Positions 14,863-23,270 of a stretch of 32,513 nucleotides of DNA are shown in pieces. The number at the start of each line of letters is the position of its first letter. The first letter of the stretch is position 1. A program made the translations under genes and the position numbers. The DNA is taken from the NCBI GenBank assembly GCA_900551995.1, contig URXW01000018.1:1-32513 (forward strand), written 5' to 3'. The notes under the pieces are model-generated. The model worked only from the letters and a program-made list of their open reading frames with translations, was not told the DNA's origin and did no database searches. This DNA is from an uncultured Eubacteriales bacterium. Its GTDB lineage: Bacteria; Bacillota; Clostridia; Oscillospirales; Oscillospiraceae.

Positions 14863-17457
14863 ATGGCAGAGCTGACCCCCATGATGCGGCAGTATATGGA
14901 AGTCAAGGAGAAGAATCCCGACACGCTGCTGTTTTTCCGCTTGGGTGATTTTTATGAGATGTTCGGGCAGGACGCCCGGACGGCTTCGCGGGAGCTGGAT
15001 CTGGCTCTGACCACCCGCGACAAGAGCAAGGATAAGCCCGACGAGGAGCGCATCCCCATGTGCGGCGTACCCTACCACTCGGCGGAGGGCTATATTGCGC
15101 GGCTGATCGCCAAGGGATACAAGGTGTCCATCTGCGAGCAGACGGAGGACCCCGCCCAGGCCAAGGGCCTGGTGCAGCGGGAGGTCATCCGCACGGTGAC
15201 GCCCGGCACGGTGCTGGACGACGCCTGTCTGGATGCGTCGCGGGGGAACTATCTCTGCGGCGTGTATCTCACCGACACGGCGGCGGGACTGTGCGGCGCG
15301 GACATCTCCACCGGGCAGGCGCAGGTGACGGTGTTCACCGGGGAGCAGCGGATGACGGGGCTTCTCAACGAGCTGGGGCGGTTCGCCCCGGCGGAGGCGG
15401 TGCTGAACGAGCGCGCCTACCGGGACGAGACGCTGACCGCTGCGCTGGAAAACCGGTTCTCCTGCCGCCGGGAGCGGCTGGGGGACGGGCGGTTCGACGT
15501 GCGGGACGCGGAGAAGAAGGTGCGCCTGCAATTCGGCGAGGACGCACTGGCGCACCTGCCCCGGAACGAGACGGCACCGCTGCTGGCTCTGGGCGGGCTG
15601 CTGACGTATCTCTACGAGACGCAGAAAACCGACCTGAAGCAGCTGGACAAGCTGGAATGGTACAGCACCGGGCAGTTCATGGAGCTGGATCTCACGGCGC
15701 GGCGGAATCTGGAGCTGACGGAGACGCTGCGGGGCAAGGAGAAGAAGGGCTCCCTGCTGTGGGTGCTGGACAAGACAAAGACCGCCATGGGTGCCCGGAA
15801 TCTGCGGGCGTGGCTGCAGCAGCCGCTTTTGAACGTGGCGGCCATTGACCGGCGGCTGAACGCCGTGGGGGCCTTGGCGGACAACAACGTGGGGCGGCAG
15901 GAGCTGCGCCTTGCCATGACGGGCATGGGCGACATGGAGCGGCTGATGAGCCGCATCGTCTACGGCACCGCCGGGGCGCGGGATCTGGTGAACCTGCGTA
16001 CCGCCATAGAGCATCTGTCGGAGATCAAGGGGTGCCTTGCGCCCTTCCAGACCGGCGCGCTTGCCAGGCTGAACGAGCAGCTGGAGACGCTGGAGGACGT
16101 CGGCGGGCGCATCGCCGCCGTGCTGACGGACGAGCCGCCGTTCTCCGTCCGGGAGGGCAACATGATCCGGGAGGGCTATGACCCGGAGGTGGATCGGCTG
16201 CGGGGCATCCTGTCCGGCGGCAAGGGCTTCATCGCGGAGCTGGAGGCACGGGAAAAGGAAAAGACGGGCATCCGTACCCTGAAGGTGGGGTACAACAAGG
16301 TGTTCGGGTACTATATCGAGGTGAGCAACTCCTTCAAGGAGCAGGTGCCGGAGGAGTACATACGGAAGCAGACGCTGGTGAACGGCGAGCGGTACATCAC
16401 GCAGGAGCTGAAGGATCTGGAGCACGAGGTGCTCACCGCCCACGACAGGGACGCCGCGCTGGAGTACGACCTGTTCGCCGCGCTGCGGACGGAGGTGGCA
16501 TCGCAGGTGACGCGGGTGCAGCTGGCGGCGTCGCTGGTGGCGCAGCTGGATACGCTGTGCGCCTTCGCCGAGACGGCGGCGCAGAACCACTACTGCCGCC
16601 CGGAGGTGGACGAATCCGGCGTGATCGAGATCACGGCGGGACGCCACCCGGTGGTGGAGAAAATGCGCGGCGACGCGTTTTTCGTGCCCAACGACACCCA
16701 CATGGGTGCCAAGGAGGAGCGGGTGGCGATCATCACCGGCCCCAACATGGCGGGCAAGTCCACGTATATGCGGCAGGTGGCGTTGACCGTGCTTATGGCG
16801 CAGGTGGGCAGCTTCGTCCCGGCGCAGCGCGCGCGGATCGGCGTGGTGGACAGGATATTCACCCGCATCGGAGCCAGCGACGATCTGGCGGCGGGACAGT
16901 CCACCTTTATGGTGGAGATGAACGAGGTGTCGGAGCTGCTGCGCCGCGCCACGAAAAACAGCCTGCTCATTCTGGACGAGATCGGCAGAGGCACGTCCAC
17001 CTTCGACGGTATGTCCATCGCAAGGGCGGTGCTGGAGCACTGCGCCGGAAAACTGAAGGCAAAGACGCTGTTCGCCACCCACTACCATGAGCTGACGTCG
17101 CTGGAGCAGGAGCTGCCCGGCGTGAAGAACTACAACGTGGCTGTCCACGCACGGGGAGAGGACATCGTGTTCCTGCGGAAGATCGTCCCCGGCGGCGCGG
17201 ACAGAAGCTACGGCATCGAGGTCGCCAAGCTGGCGGGGCTGCCGGAGACGGTGCTCAAGCGGGCGCGGGAGATATTGCGGGAGCTGGAAAGCCAGTCGGC
17301 GCAGCCCCGCCCCACCCCGCCGCAGGAGGATCAGGTGTCGCTGGAGGCGATCGCGGAGACGGCGGTGGCGGACATCCTCCGCCGGACGCAGGTGGACGCC
17401 CTCAGCCCCCTGGAGGCGTTGAACCTCCTGTACGAACTGAAAGCAAAGCTGCAATAA
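14863..17457 (+). CDS. mutS: DNA mismatch repair protein MutS
   Basis: Recognises base mismatches and small loops and recruits MutL. The 864-aa protein is full length. It has the mismatch-reading Phe-x-Glu (FYE, residues 30-32) in the N-terminal domain, connector and lever/clamp domains in the middle, then the ATPase with Walker A GPNMAGKST (626-634), Walker B LLILDEIGRGTSTFDG, and the ATHYHEL switch. It is the MutS1 type, since it carries the N-terminal mismatch domain that MutS2 lacks. An AGAGGAG SD lies upstream of the ATG; the nearby ATG at 14858 is out of frame. mutL follows after 15 nt. Confidence 0.97.
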   Translation: MAELTPMMRQYMEVKEKNPDTLLFFRLGDFYEMFGQDARTASRELDLALTTRDKSKDKPDEERIPMCGVPYHSAEGYIARLIAKGYKVSICEQTEDPAQAKGLVQREVIRTVTPGTVLDDACLDASRGNYLCGVYLTDTAAGLCGADISTGQAQVTVFTGEQRMTGLLNELGRFAPAEAVLNERAYRDETLTAALENRFSCRRERLGDGRFDVRDAEKKVRLQFGEDALAHLPRNETAPLLALGGLLTYLYETQKTDLKQLDKLEWYSTGQFMELDLTARRNLELTETLRGKEKKGSLLWVLDKTKTAMGARNLRAWLQQPLLNVAAIDRRLNAVGALADNNVGRQELRLAMTGMGDMERLMSRIVYGTAGARDLVNLRTAIEHLSEIKGCLAPFQTGALARLNEQLETLEDVGGRIAAVLTDEPPFSVREGNMIREGYDPEVDRLRGILSGGKGFIAELEAREKEKTGIRTLKVGYNKVFGYYIEVSNSFKEQVPEEYIRKQTLVNGERYITQELKDLEHEVLTAHDRDAALEYDLFAALRTEVASQVTRVQLAASLVAQLDTLCAFAETAAQNHYCRPEVDESGVIEITAGRHPVVEKMRGDAFFVPNDTHMGAKEERVAIITGPNMAGKSTYMRQVALTVLMAQVGSFVPAQRARIGVVDRIFTRIGASDDLAAGQSTFMVEMNEVSELLRRATKNSLLILDEIGRGTSTFDGMSIARAVLEHCAGKLKAKTLFATHYHELTSLEQELPGVKNYNVAVHARGEDIVFLRKIVPGGADRSYGIEVAKLAGLPETVLKRAREILRELESQSAQPRPTPPQEDQVSLEAIAETAVADILRRTQVDALSPLEALNLLYELKAKLQ

Positions 17458-17472
17458 AAAGGAGTGAATACC

Positions 17473-19422
17473 ATGCCGCAGATACAACAGCTGCCCGCCC
17501 ATATCGCTGACCTGATCGCCGCCGGTGAGGTGGTGGAGCGTCCCGCCAGCGTATGCAAGGAATTATTGGAAAACGCGCTGGACGCCGGTGCCACGGCGGT
17601 GTCCGTGGAGCTGGAGCGGGGCGGCATGACGTACCTGCGGGTGACGGACAACGGCTGCGGCATCGCGCCGGAGCAGCTGCCCACCGCCTTTCTGCGCCAC
17701 GCCACCAGCAAGCTGCACCGGGCGGAGGATCTGTCCGCCATCGGGACGCTGGGCTTCCGGGGCGAGGCTCTGGCGGCGATCGCCGCCGTGTCGCGGCTGG
17801 ATATTTTTTCCCGGCGGCGGGACGCCCAGGCGGGTGCCGCGCTGCATCTGGAGGGCGGCGTGCCCGGTGAGGTCAACGCCGCCGGGTGCCCGGAGGGCAC
17901 CACCGTCTGCGTGCGGGAGTTGTTTTTCAACACGCCGGCGCGCATGAAATTTATGAAAAAGGACAGTGCCGAGGGCGCGGCGGCGTCCGCCGTGGTGACG
18001 CAGCTGGCTCTCAGCCACCCGGAGGTGTCCTTCAAGCTGCTGCGGGACGGGCAGGAGGTGCTGCACACCCCCGGCGACGGGGAGCTGCTCTCCGCCATCT
18101 ATGCCGCGCTGGGGCGCGACTTCGCCAAAGGCCTGCTGCCGGTGGACGGCGGCAGCGGCGACGTCCGCGCCAAGGGATACGTCACCAGCCCCGCCGCGGG
18201 GCATGGCACCCGTGCGCGGCAGCTGTTCTTCGTCAACGGGCGGCTGGTGAAAAGCCAGCTGCTGACCGCCGCCGTGGAGGAGGCGTACCGCAACCGTCTG
18301 CTGAAAGGGAAATTCCCCGGCTGCGTGCTGCACCTCTCCCTGCCGGTGAGCGAGGTGGATGTGAACGTCCACCCCGCCAAGACCGTGGTGAAATTCGCCG
18401 CCGAAAAGGCGGTGTTCGACGCGGTGTATTACACCGTCCGGGACGCGCTGGACAACGAGGGCAGACCGGCGGCGCGGGAGAACGCCTTCTACCGCACCAT
18501 GACGGCGCAGGAGTTCTTGAAGCGTCCCGACGCGCCCAAGCCCGCCCCGGCGGTGACGGTGCCCACAGGCAGGAGCCTCGGCTCCGCGCCGGTGCGGACG
18601 GCGGAGGCGGTCAAGGTCGCGCCCTCCCCCGCCCCGGTGCTGGCTGTTCACGATGTGGCACCGGAGAAGGGCAAGCCCTTCACGGCACCTGCGCCCCACG
18701 GCGCGGTGTACCGCGTCACGCCGCCGGAGGAGACTGTCCACACCACTGTGGAAAACGTCCCGGCACCGGCGGAGGCAGTCCCCGCGCCGGAAATCGCCCC
18801 TGCGCCGGAGGCGGAGCAGCAGGAGCTGTCCCTGCCCGGTGCGGCAGCATCGGCGGAGACGCCGTGGCGCATGGTGGGCGAGGTGCTGAAAACGTACATC
18901 GTCTGCGAGGACGGGGAGCGGAACGTGTGGCTCATCGACAAGCACGCCGCCCACGAGCGGATGCGGTTCGACGCGCTGAAGGCGCGTACCGCGCCGCCCA
19001 TGCGCCAGCTGCTGCTGACGCCGGCGGCGGTGACGCTGACGGCGGAGGAATACGACGCGGTGCTGGGGAATCTGGAGCTTTTGGCGCGGTGCGGCTTCTT
19101 GTGCGAGGACTTCGGGGACGGCGCGGTGCTGCTGCGGGAGGTGCCCGACGACGTCCGCGCCGAGGACGGTGCCGCCACGCTGGAGGAGCTGGCGCAGAAG
19201 CTGACCGTCCACCGCGCCGAGCCGGAGACGCTCCGGGACGAGGTGCTGCATACGGTGGCGTGTAAAAGTGCCATCAAGGCGGGCATGACCTCCGACCCGG
19301 CGGAGCTGCGGGCGTTGGTGGAAAAGGTGCAGTCCGGCGAGGTGAAATACTGCCCCCACGGGCGGCCCGTGGCGGTGCAGCTGACGGAGTACCAGATCGA
19401 GAAGATGTTCAAGCGGGCGTGA
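17473..19422 (+). CDS. mutL: DNA mismatch repair protein MutL
   Basis: GHKL ATPase that couples MutS to strand incision. The 649-aa protein has the N-terminal ATPase motifs ENALDAGA, DNGCGIA and GFRGEALAAI, a long Pro/Ala-rich linker (about 350-460), and a C-terminal dimerisation/endonuclease domain. The endonuclease motif DQHA-x2-E-x4-E appears here as D489-K-H-A-x2-E495-x4-D500. The other nuclease elements are present: ACKSA (596-600), CPHGRP (627-632) and a terminal FKR (646-648). An endonuclease-type MutL fits a bacterium without MutH. The ATG at 17473 is preferred over a GTG nine bases earlier because AAAAAGGAG lies 8 nt before the ATG and covers the GTG. Confidence 0.96.
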   Translation: MPQIQQLPAHIADLIAAGEVVERPASVCKELLENALDAGATAVSVELERGGMTYLRVTDNGCGIAPEQLPTAFLRHATSKLHRAEDLSAIGTLGFRGEALAAIAAVSRLDIFSRRRDAQAGAALHLEGGVPGEVNAAGCPEGTTVCVRELFFNTPARMKFMKKDSAEGAAASAVVTQLALSHPEVSFKLLRDGQEVLHTPGDGELLSAIYAALGRDFAKGLLPVDGGSGDVRAKGYVTSPAAGHGTRARQLFFVNGRLVKSQLLTAAVEEAYRNRLLKGKFPGCVLHLSLPVSEVDVNVHPAKTVVKFAAEKAVFDAVYYTVRDALDNEGRPAARENAFYRTMTAQEFLKRPDAPKPAPAVTVPTGRSLGSAPVRTAEAVKVAPSPAPVLAVHDVAPEKGKPFTAPAPHGAVYRVTPPEETVHTTVENVPAPAEAVPAPEIAPAPEAEQQELSLPGAAASAETPWRMVGEVLKTYIVCEDGERNVWLIDKHAAHERMRFDALKARTAPPMRQLLLTPAAVTLTAEEYDAVLGNLELLARCGFLCEDFGDGAVLLREVPDDVRAEDGAATLEELAQKLTVHRAEPETLRDEVLHTVACKSAIKAGMTSDPAELRALVEKVQSGEVKYCPHGRPVAVQLTEYQIEKMFKRA

Positions 19423-19463
19423 CCGCCGCCCGCCAGGGAAACAGGGAAAGCGAGGTGGACGGA

Positions 19464-20405
19464 GTGGAGAGAGTTATCTGTGTGGTGGGGCCCACCGCCA
19501 GCGGAAAGACGAAAATGGGCGTGGCACTGGCGAAGCGATTCGGCGGCGAGGTGGTGTCCGTGGACTCCATGCAGATCTACCGGGGCATGACCATCGGCAC
19601 CGCCGCCCCCACCGCTCAGGAGACGGAGGGCGTACCCCACCACATGATCGGCGTGGCTGACCCGCAGGAGAGCTGGTCGGCGGCGCGGTTCACCGCCGCC
19701 GCCGATGCGTGCATACAGGACATTCTCCGCCGCGGGAAGCGTCCTGTGCTGGTGGGGGGCACGGGGCTGTATCTGGACGCGCTGGTGCGGGGCACGGACT
19801 TCGCCGCCGGCGCGCAGGGCGGCGCGAGGCGGCGGGAATTACAGCAGCGTCTGGCGCAGGAGGGCGCAAGCACGCTGCTGGAGGAGCTGCGAGGCATTGA
19901 CCCGGCGTGCGCCGCAAGGCTGCACCTGCGGGACGAGAAGCGCATCGTGCGGGCGTTGGAGGTCTATTACGAGACGGGGGAGACCATCACCGAGCACGAC
20001 CGAAGGAGCCGGGAGACGCCGCCCCGGTACGACGCCGCGTATATCGGGTTGTCCTTCCGGGAGCGGCAGGATCTGCGGGAGCGGATCGACCGCCGGGTGG
20101 ACGACATGGTGGCGCAGGGGCTTTTGCAGGAGGTGGAGACGCTGCTGCGGCAGGGTCTGCCGCGGGACGCCACGGCACTGCAGGCCATCGGTTACAAGCA
20201 GTTTTTGGCGGTGGCGGAGGGTCGCGCCACCGTGGAGGAGGCCATCGAGGAGGTAAAGCTCCGCTCCCGGCAGTACGCCAAACGGCAGCTGACGTGGCTG
20301 CGGCGCAACGAGGACATCCACTGGATATTGTGGGAAAAATCGCCGGACTTTTCGGCGGGACTACAAAATGCGACAGATTTCCTCCTGTCCGCCGGGGTAT
20401 GCTGA
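19464..20405 (+). CDS. miaA: tRNA dimethylallyltransferase
   Basis: Transfers the dimethylallyl group to A37 of tRNAs that read codons starting with U. The 313-aa product has P-loop GPTASGKT (residues 9-16), DSMQIYRGM, GGTGLYLDAL, and C-terminal AIGYKQF and RSRQYAKRQLTWLRR, all family signatures. A GTG overlapping the mutL stop (19419) opens the frame, but the GTG at 19464 is preferred: it gives the usual MiaA N-terminus (MERVICVVGPTASGKT), with GAGGTG (19452-19457) 6 nt upstream. mutL-miaA-hfq is a conserved order in Firmicutes and Proteobacteria. Confidence 0.94.
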   Translation: MERVICVVGPTASGKTKMGVALAKRFGGEVVSVDSMQIYRGMTIGTAAPTAQETEGVPHHMIGVADPQESWSAARFTAAADACIQDILRRGKRPVLVGGTGLYLDALVRGTDFAAGAQGGARRRELQQRLAQEGASTLLEELRGIDPACAARLHLRDEKRIVRALEVYYETGETITEHDRRSRETPPRYDAAYIGLSFRERQDLRERIDRRVDDMVAQGLLQEVETLLRQGLPRDATALQAIGYKQFLAVAEGRATVEEAIEEVKLRSRQYAKRQLTWLRRNEDIHWILWEKSPDFSAGLQNATDFLLSAGVC

Positions 20406-20431
20406 TAGCGGCGGACGGAGGTGCAGATACC

Positions 20432-20466
20432 CTTGTCCGCACACAGACAGAAAAGGAGCGGACAAG
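20432..20466 (+). promoter_or_regulatory. Hairpin presenting the hfq ribosome-binding site
   Basis: CTTGTCCGC (20432-20440) is perfectly complementary to GCGGACAAG (20458-20466). The 17-nt loop (20441-20457) ends in AAAAGGA, so most of the SD is in the loop while the stem's 3' arm fills the space between SD and the ATG at 20468. An upstream GCGGAC (20411-20416) can pair instead with GTCCGC (20435-20440), giving a weaker alternative fold. This is suggestive of translational control of hfq. The pairing is seen; the function is inferred. Confidence 0.5.
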
Positions 20467-20467
20467 T

Positions 20468-20698
20468 ATGCAAAAGACAAGCAATTTACAGGAGGTATTC
20501 CTCACGAAAGCCAGGAAGGAGAACGTGCCGGTGACGGTGTTTCTGGTGAACGGGTTCCAGCTGCGGGGCGTCATCACGGGGTTCGACTGCTTCGTGGTGG
20601 TGCTGGACAGCGAGGGACGGCAGCAGGTGATCTACAAGCACGCCATCTCCACCATCGCCCCGGCGCGGAGCATCGGCTTACGGGAGGAAACGGAGTAA
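20468..20698 (+). CDS. hfq: RNA chaperone Hfq
   Basis: Hexameric Sm-like protein that binds small RNAs and mRNAs. The 76-aa product starts MQKTSNLQEVFL (the usual N-terminal helix) and contains the Sm1 region with VFLVNGFQLRG and ITGFD, and the Sm2 signature YKHAIST (56-62). There is almost no C-terminal tail, as in other Firmicutes Hfq. The ATG at 20468 follows AAAAGGAG with an 8-9 nt gap. It lies 62 nt after miaA in the classical miaA-hfq arrangement. Confidence 0.96.
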   Translation: MQKTSNLQEVFLTKARKENVPVTVFLVNGFQLRGVITGFDCFVVVLDSEGRQQVIYKHAISTIAPARSIGLREETE

Positions 20699-20726
20699 AA
20701 CGCAGGAGACAAAAAGAGGAAAGCCC

Positions 20727-21980
20727 ATGAAAGATACGCCTGAAAACAAGAATATGTCCACGGCGGGCGACAAGCACTCGTCGCCGCTTTTGAAGGTGCT
20801 GCCCTTTGTGGTGCTGGTGGCGGTGCTGGTGTACTTCACCGCGCAGGTGGTGAACTATTTCTCCGACCCGCTGAACTTCACCATGGCGTATGAGAGCCAG
20901 GCGGAGGACACCATCTCCATGGAGGGCTGGCTGGTGCGGACGGAGGAGGCACTCCCCGCCCAGAGCGGCACCATCTCCCGGCAGGTGCAGGAGGGGCAGC
21001 GCGTGGCGGCGGGACAGACCGTCGCCACCGTGTACAGCGACGACAGCGCGCTGCAAACCGTCAGCCGCATCGAGACGCTGGAGCTGCAATTACAGCAGCT
21101 GGAGTTCGCGCTGACCTCCTATCTGGACCCGGACGCGGCGTTGAAGCTGGACACCTCCATCACCGGCGACATTCTCTCCCTGCGGCAGACGCTGACCGGC
21201 GGGGACTACTCCGCGGCGGAGAGCGACCTTGCCGCGCTGAAGAGTGCCGTGCTGAAGCGCGACCACCCCTACACGTCCCAAGAGGAAATACAGGCGGAGA
21301 TCAAATCCGTGGAGGGCGACATCAGCCGCCTGAAAAGATCCCTGTCCGGGGCGAAGAACGTCACCGCCAAAGCGTCCGGCACGTACTCCGCCGCGTGCGA
21401 CGGCTACGAGACGGTGCTGACGGAGGCGTTTCTGGAGGACGTGACGCCCGCCAAGCTGAAGGCAGTGAAGGCTGCCGCGGAGCCGAGCAACGTGGGAAAG
21501 CTCATCTACGGCGACAAGTGGTACTACGCGGTGACGCTGCCGGAGGCGCAGGCGGCGCAGCTGAAAACGCTGGGGCGCATCAACGTGCGTCTTGCCAAGG
21601 GCTTTGACCAGAGCATCCGCATGACGGTGGAGCACGTCTCCCGCGCCGACAACGGGCAGGCGGCGGTGGTGCTGTCCAGCACCCGCTATCTGGCGCAGAC
21701 CACGCTGCTGCGCCGCCAAGCGGCGGACGCCGTGCTGCAAACCTACGAGGGGCTGCGTGTGCCCGCCAACGCGCTGCGGGTCAGCGCGGACGGCACCACC
21801 GGCGTCTACTGCGTGGACGGCGAAAACGCCGCCTTCCGCCCGGTGACGCTGGTGTACCAGGGGGAGGGCTACGCGCTGGTGACGCCTGCCGAGGGCGTGG
21901 CGGACACACGGACGCTCCGCGCCGGAGATCAGGTCATCGCCACCTCCAAGGAGCTGTACGACGGCAAGGTGATCCGGTAA
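20727..21980 (+). CDS. HlyD-like membrane protein (membrane-fusion-protein fold)
   Basis: The 417-aa protein has a short cytoplasmic N-terminus, one membrane anchor at about residues 21-45, and a large extracytoplasmic part. That part begins with a barrel-sandwich (lipoyl-like) half, GWLVRTEEALPAQSGTIS to GQTVATVYSD (about 67-105). A helical, coiled-coil-like section follows (about 110-225), then beta-rich C-terminal domains. This is the order seen in HlyD/MacA adaptors. In a single-membrane bacterium there is no outer membrane to bridge, and no ABC or MFS partner is encoded nearby. It stands between hfq and yggS-sepF-divIVA, which suggests an envelope or division-related role. An AGAGGAAAG SD precedes the ATG. 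Confidence 0.75.
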   Translation: MKDTPENKNMSTAGDKHSSPLLKVLPFVVLVAVLVYFTAQVVNYFSDPLNFTMAYESQAEDTISMEGWLVRTEEALPAQSGTISRQVQEGQRVAAGQTVATVYSDDSALQTVSRIETLELQLQQLEFALTSYLDPDAALKLDTSITGDILSLRQTLTGGDYSAAESDLAALKSAVLKRDHPYTSQEEIQAEIKSVEGDISRLKRSLSGAKNVTAKASGTYSAACDGYETVLTEAFLEDVTPAKLKAVKAAAEPSNVGKLIYGDKWYYAVTLPEAQAAQLKTLGRINVRLAKGFDQSIRMTVEHVSRADNGQAAVVLSSTRYLAQTTLLRRQAADAVLQTYEGLRVPANALRVSADGTTGVYCVDGENAAFRPVTLVYQGEGYALVTPAEGVADTRTLRAGDQVIATSKELYDGKVIR

Positions 21981-21991
21981 ATGGCACCGAC

Positions 21992-22009
21992 CCCGCCCCA
22001 CAGGGCGGG
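21992..22009 (+). other. GC hairpin between the HlyD-like gene and yggS
   Basis: CCCGCCC (21992-21998) pairs with GGGCGGG (22003-22009) around a CACA loop, 12 nt after the stop codon. No T-run follows, so it should not be an efficient intrinsic terminator. It may act in mRNA processing or stability. Confidence 0.4.
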
Positions 22010-22051
22010 AGAAAATAGAACGACACGAAGGAGCCAAGGAGGCAGAAGGCT

Positions 22052-22747
22052 ATGTCTATTCGGGAAAATATTGAAGCCATCCGTGCGGAGATCGACGAAG
22101 CGGCGCGGGAGACGGGGCGCACCGGCGCGGACATCGTGCTGGTGGGTGCCAGCAAGATGAACGACGCGGCGGCGTGTCAGGAGGCGATCGCCGCCGGCAT
22201 CGACGCGCTGGGCGAGAACCGCGTGCAGGAGATGACCGCCAAGCTGGCGGAGGACGCCTACCGCGGTGCGCCGCTGCATTTCATCGGACATTTGCAGCGC
22301 AACAAGGTCAAGCAGGTGGTGGGCAAGGTGGACTTGCTCCAGTCCGTCGGCTCGCTGGAGCTGCTGGCGGAGGTGGACAAGCAGGCGGAGAAGCTGGGCT
22401 TGGTGCAGGACATTCTGCTGGAGGTGAACATCGGCGGCGAGGAGGCAAAAAGCGGCTTCGCCCCCGGCGCGGTGGAGGACGCGGCGGCGCGGGCGAAGGA
22501 ATGTGCCGGCGTCCGGGTGCGGGGACTGATGACCATACCCCCTGCCAACGCCACAAGAGAGGAAAATATGGTATATTTCCAAAAAGTAAAGGCACTATAT
22601 GTTGACATAAGCGAAAAAATGTACGATAATAAATTAGAATATCTTTCTATGGGTATGAGCGGCGACTATGCCGATGCCATCCGCGCGGGAGCCAACATGG
22701 TTCGCGTGGGCACCGCCATTTTCGGCGCGAGAGACTATTCCAAATAA
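22052..22747 (+). CDS. yggS: PLP-binding protein YggS/YlmE (PLPBP family)
   Basis: Pyridoxal-phosphate-binding homeostasis protein with a single alanine-racemase-like TIM barrel and no known catalytic reaction. The 231-aa product has the PLP lysine Lys35 in VLVGASK, GENRVQE (near 54-60), HFIGHLQRNK and the C-terminal LSMGMSGDY and VRVGTAIFG, which form the phosphate-binding part. SD AAGGAGG. It sits directly before sepF, the ylmE-sepF order of Bacillus. Codons around residues 168-200 are strikingly AT-rich, with rare ATA, TTA and AGA codons, although the protein sequence there still fits the family. This island contains a strong promoter (22602-22630). Confidence 0.93.
   Translation: MSIRENIEAIRAEIDEAARETGRTGADIVLVGASKMNDAAACQEAIAAGIDALGENRVQEMTAKLAEDAYRGAPLHFIGHLQRNKVKQVVGKVDLLQSVGSLELLAEVDKQAEKLGLVQDILLEVNIGGEEAKSGFAPGAVEDAAARAKECAGVRVRGLMTIPPANATREENMVYFQKVKALYVDISEKMYDNKLEYLSMGMSGDYADAIRAGANMVRVGTAIFGARDYSK
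22602..22630 (+). promoter_or_regulatory. Near-consensus sigma-A promoter inside yggS, directed at sepF-divIVA
   Basis: A perfect TTGACA (22602-22607) and GATAAT (22625-22630, five of six) are separated by exactly 17 nt, the best promoter match in the whole window. It lies within codons 184-193 of yggS, in a local AT-rich island (21 G/C in the 80 nt 22561-22640, counted by eye). The predicted start near 22637 is about 130 nt upstream of the sepF start. It would let sepF and divIVA be expressed independently of the long upstream operon. Confidence 0.75.
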
Positions 22748-22766
22748 TACGCGGGAGGTATTGCAC

Positions 22767-23234
22767 ATGGGCCTGATGGACGAGCTGAAGAAGATCATTC
22801 ATCCCTACGATGATGAGGATTACGATTACGATGATGATTTCGAGGAACCGGCGAAGGAATCCACCCGCTCCCTGTTCGATGACCGCAGGGAGGATCGCCG
22901 CAGCGAGGAACGGCGCAGCGAGGATCGCCACAACAAGGTGGTGAACATCCACGCCACCACCCAGCTGAAGGTGGTGCTGGTGAAGCCGGAGCGGTTCGAG
23001 AACGCCTCCGAGATCGCCGACCATCTGAAGGAGAAGCGCACCGTGGTGCTGAATCTGGAATCCACCAACAAGGACGTGGCGCGGCGGCTCATCGACTTTC
23101 TGTCCGGCGTGGCGTATGCCGGCGAGGGCAAGATCAAGAAGGTGGCTGCCAACACGTACATCATCACCCCCTATTCCGTGGACATCATGGGCGACCTGAT
23201 CGACGAGCTGGAAAACAACGGCTTGTACTTCTAA
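22767..23234 (+). CDS. sepF: Cell division protein SepF
   Basis: FtsZ-binding protein that tethers the Z-ring to the membrane and aligns it during septation. The 155-aa product starts with MGLMDELKKII, the family's short amphipathic membrane-binding helix. A very acidic linker follows (Asp/Glu/Tyr-rich, about residues 14-28), then a charged Arg/Glu linker (about 38-58), then the SepF core (about 60-155), with VVLVKPERFENASEIAD and VVLNLES, ending DIMGDLIDELE. The ATG at 22767 follows GGGAGG by 8 nt; the upstream open frame (to 22668) lies inside yggS and is not translated. The next gene is divIVA; ylmG and ylmH, which separate them in Bacillus, are absent. Confidence 0.95.
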   Translation: MGLMDELKKIIHPYDDEDYDYDDDFEEPAKESTRSLFDDRREDRRSEERRSEDRHNKVVNIHATTQLKVVLVKPERFENASEIADHLKEKRTVVLNLESTNKDVARRLIDFLSGVAYAGEGKIKKVAANTYIITPYSVDIMGDLIDELENNGLYF

Positions 23235-23270
23235 CTTACTATAAACAGACTGACAACGGAGGGATCGGCA

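Noticed and set aside
14683..17502. A 939-codon open frame on the minus strand opposite mutS
   Set aside because: Antisense shadow of mutS: His/Arg/Leu/Gln-rich and without recognisable motifs, SD or promoter.
17563..19359. A 598-codon minus-strand frame opposite mutL
   Set aside because: Antisense shadow of mutL, His/Arg/Gly-rich and featureless.
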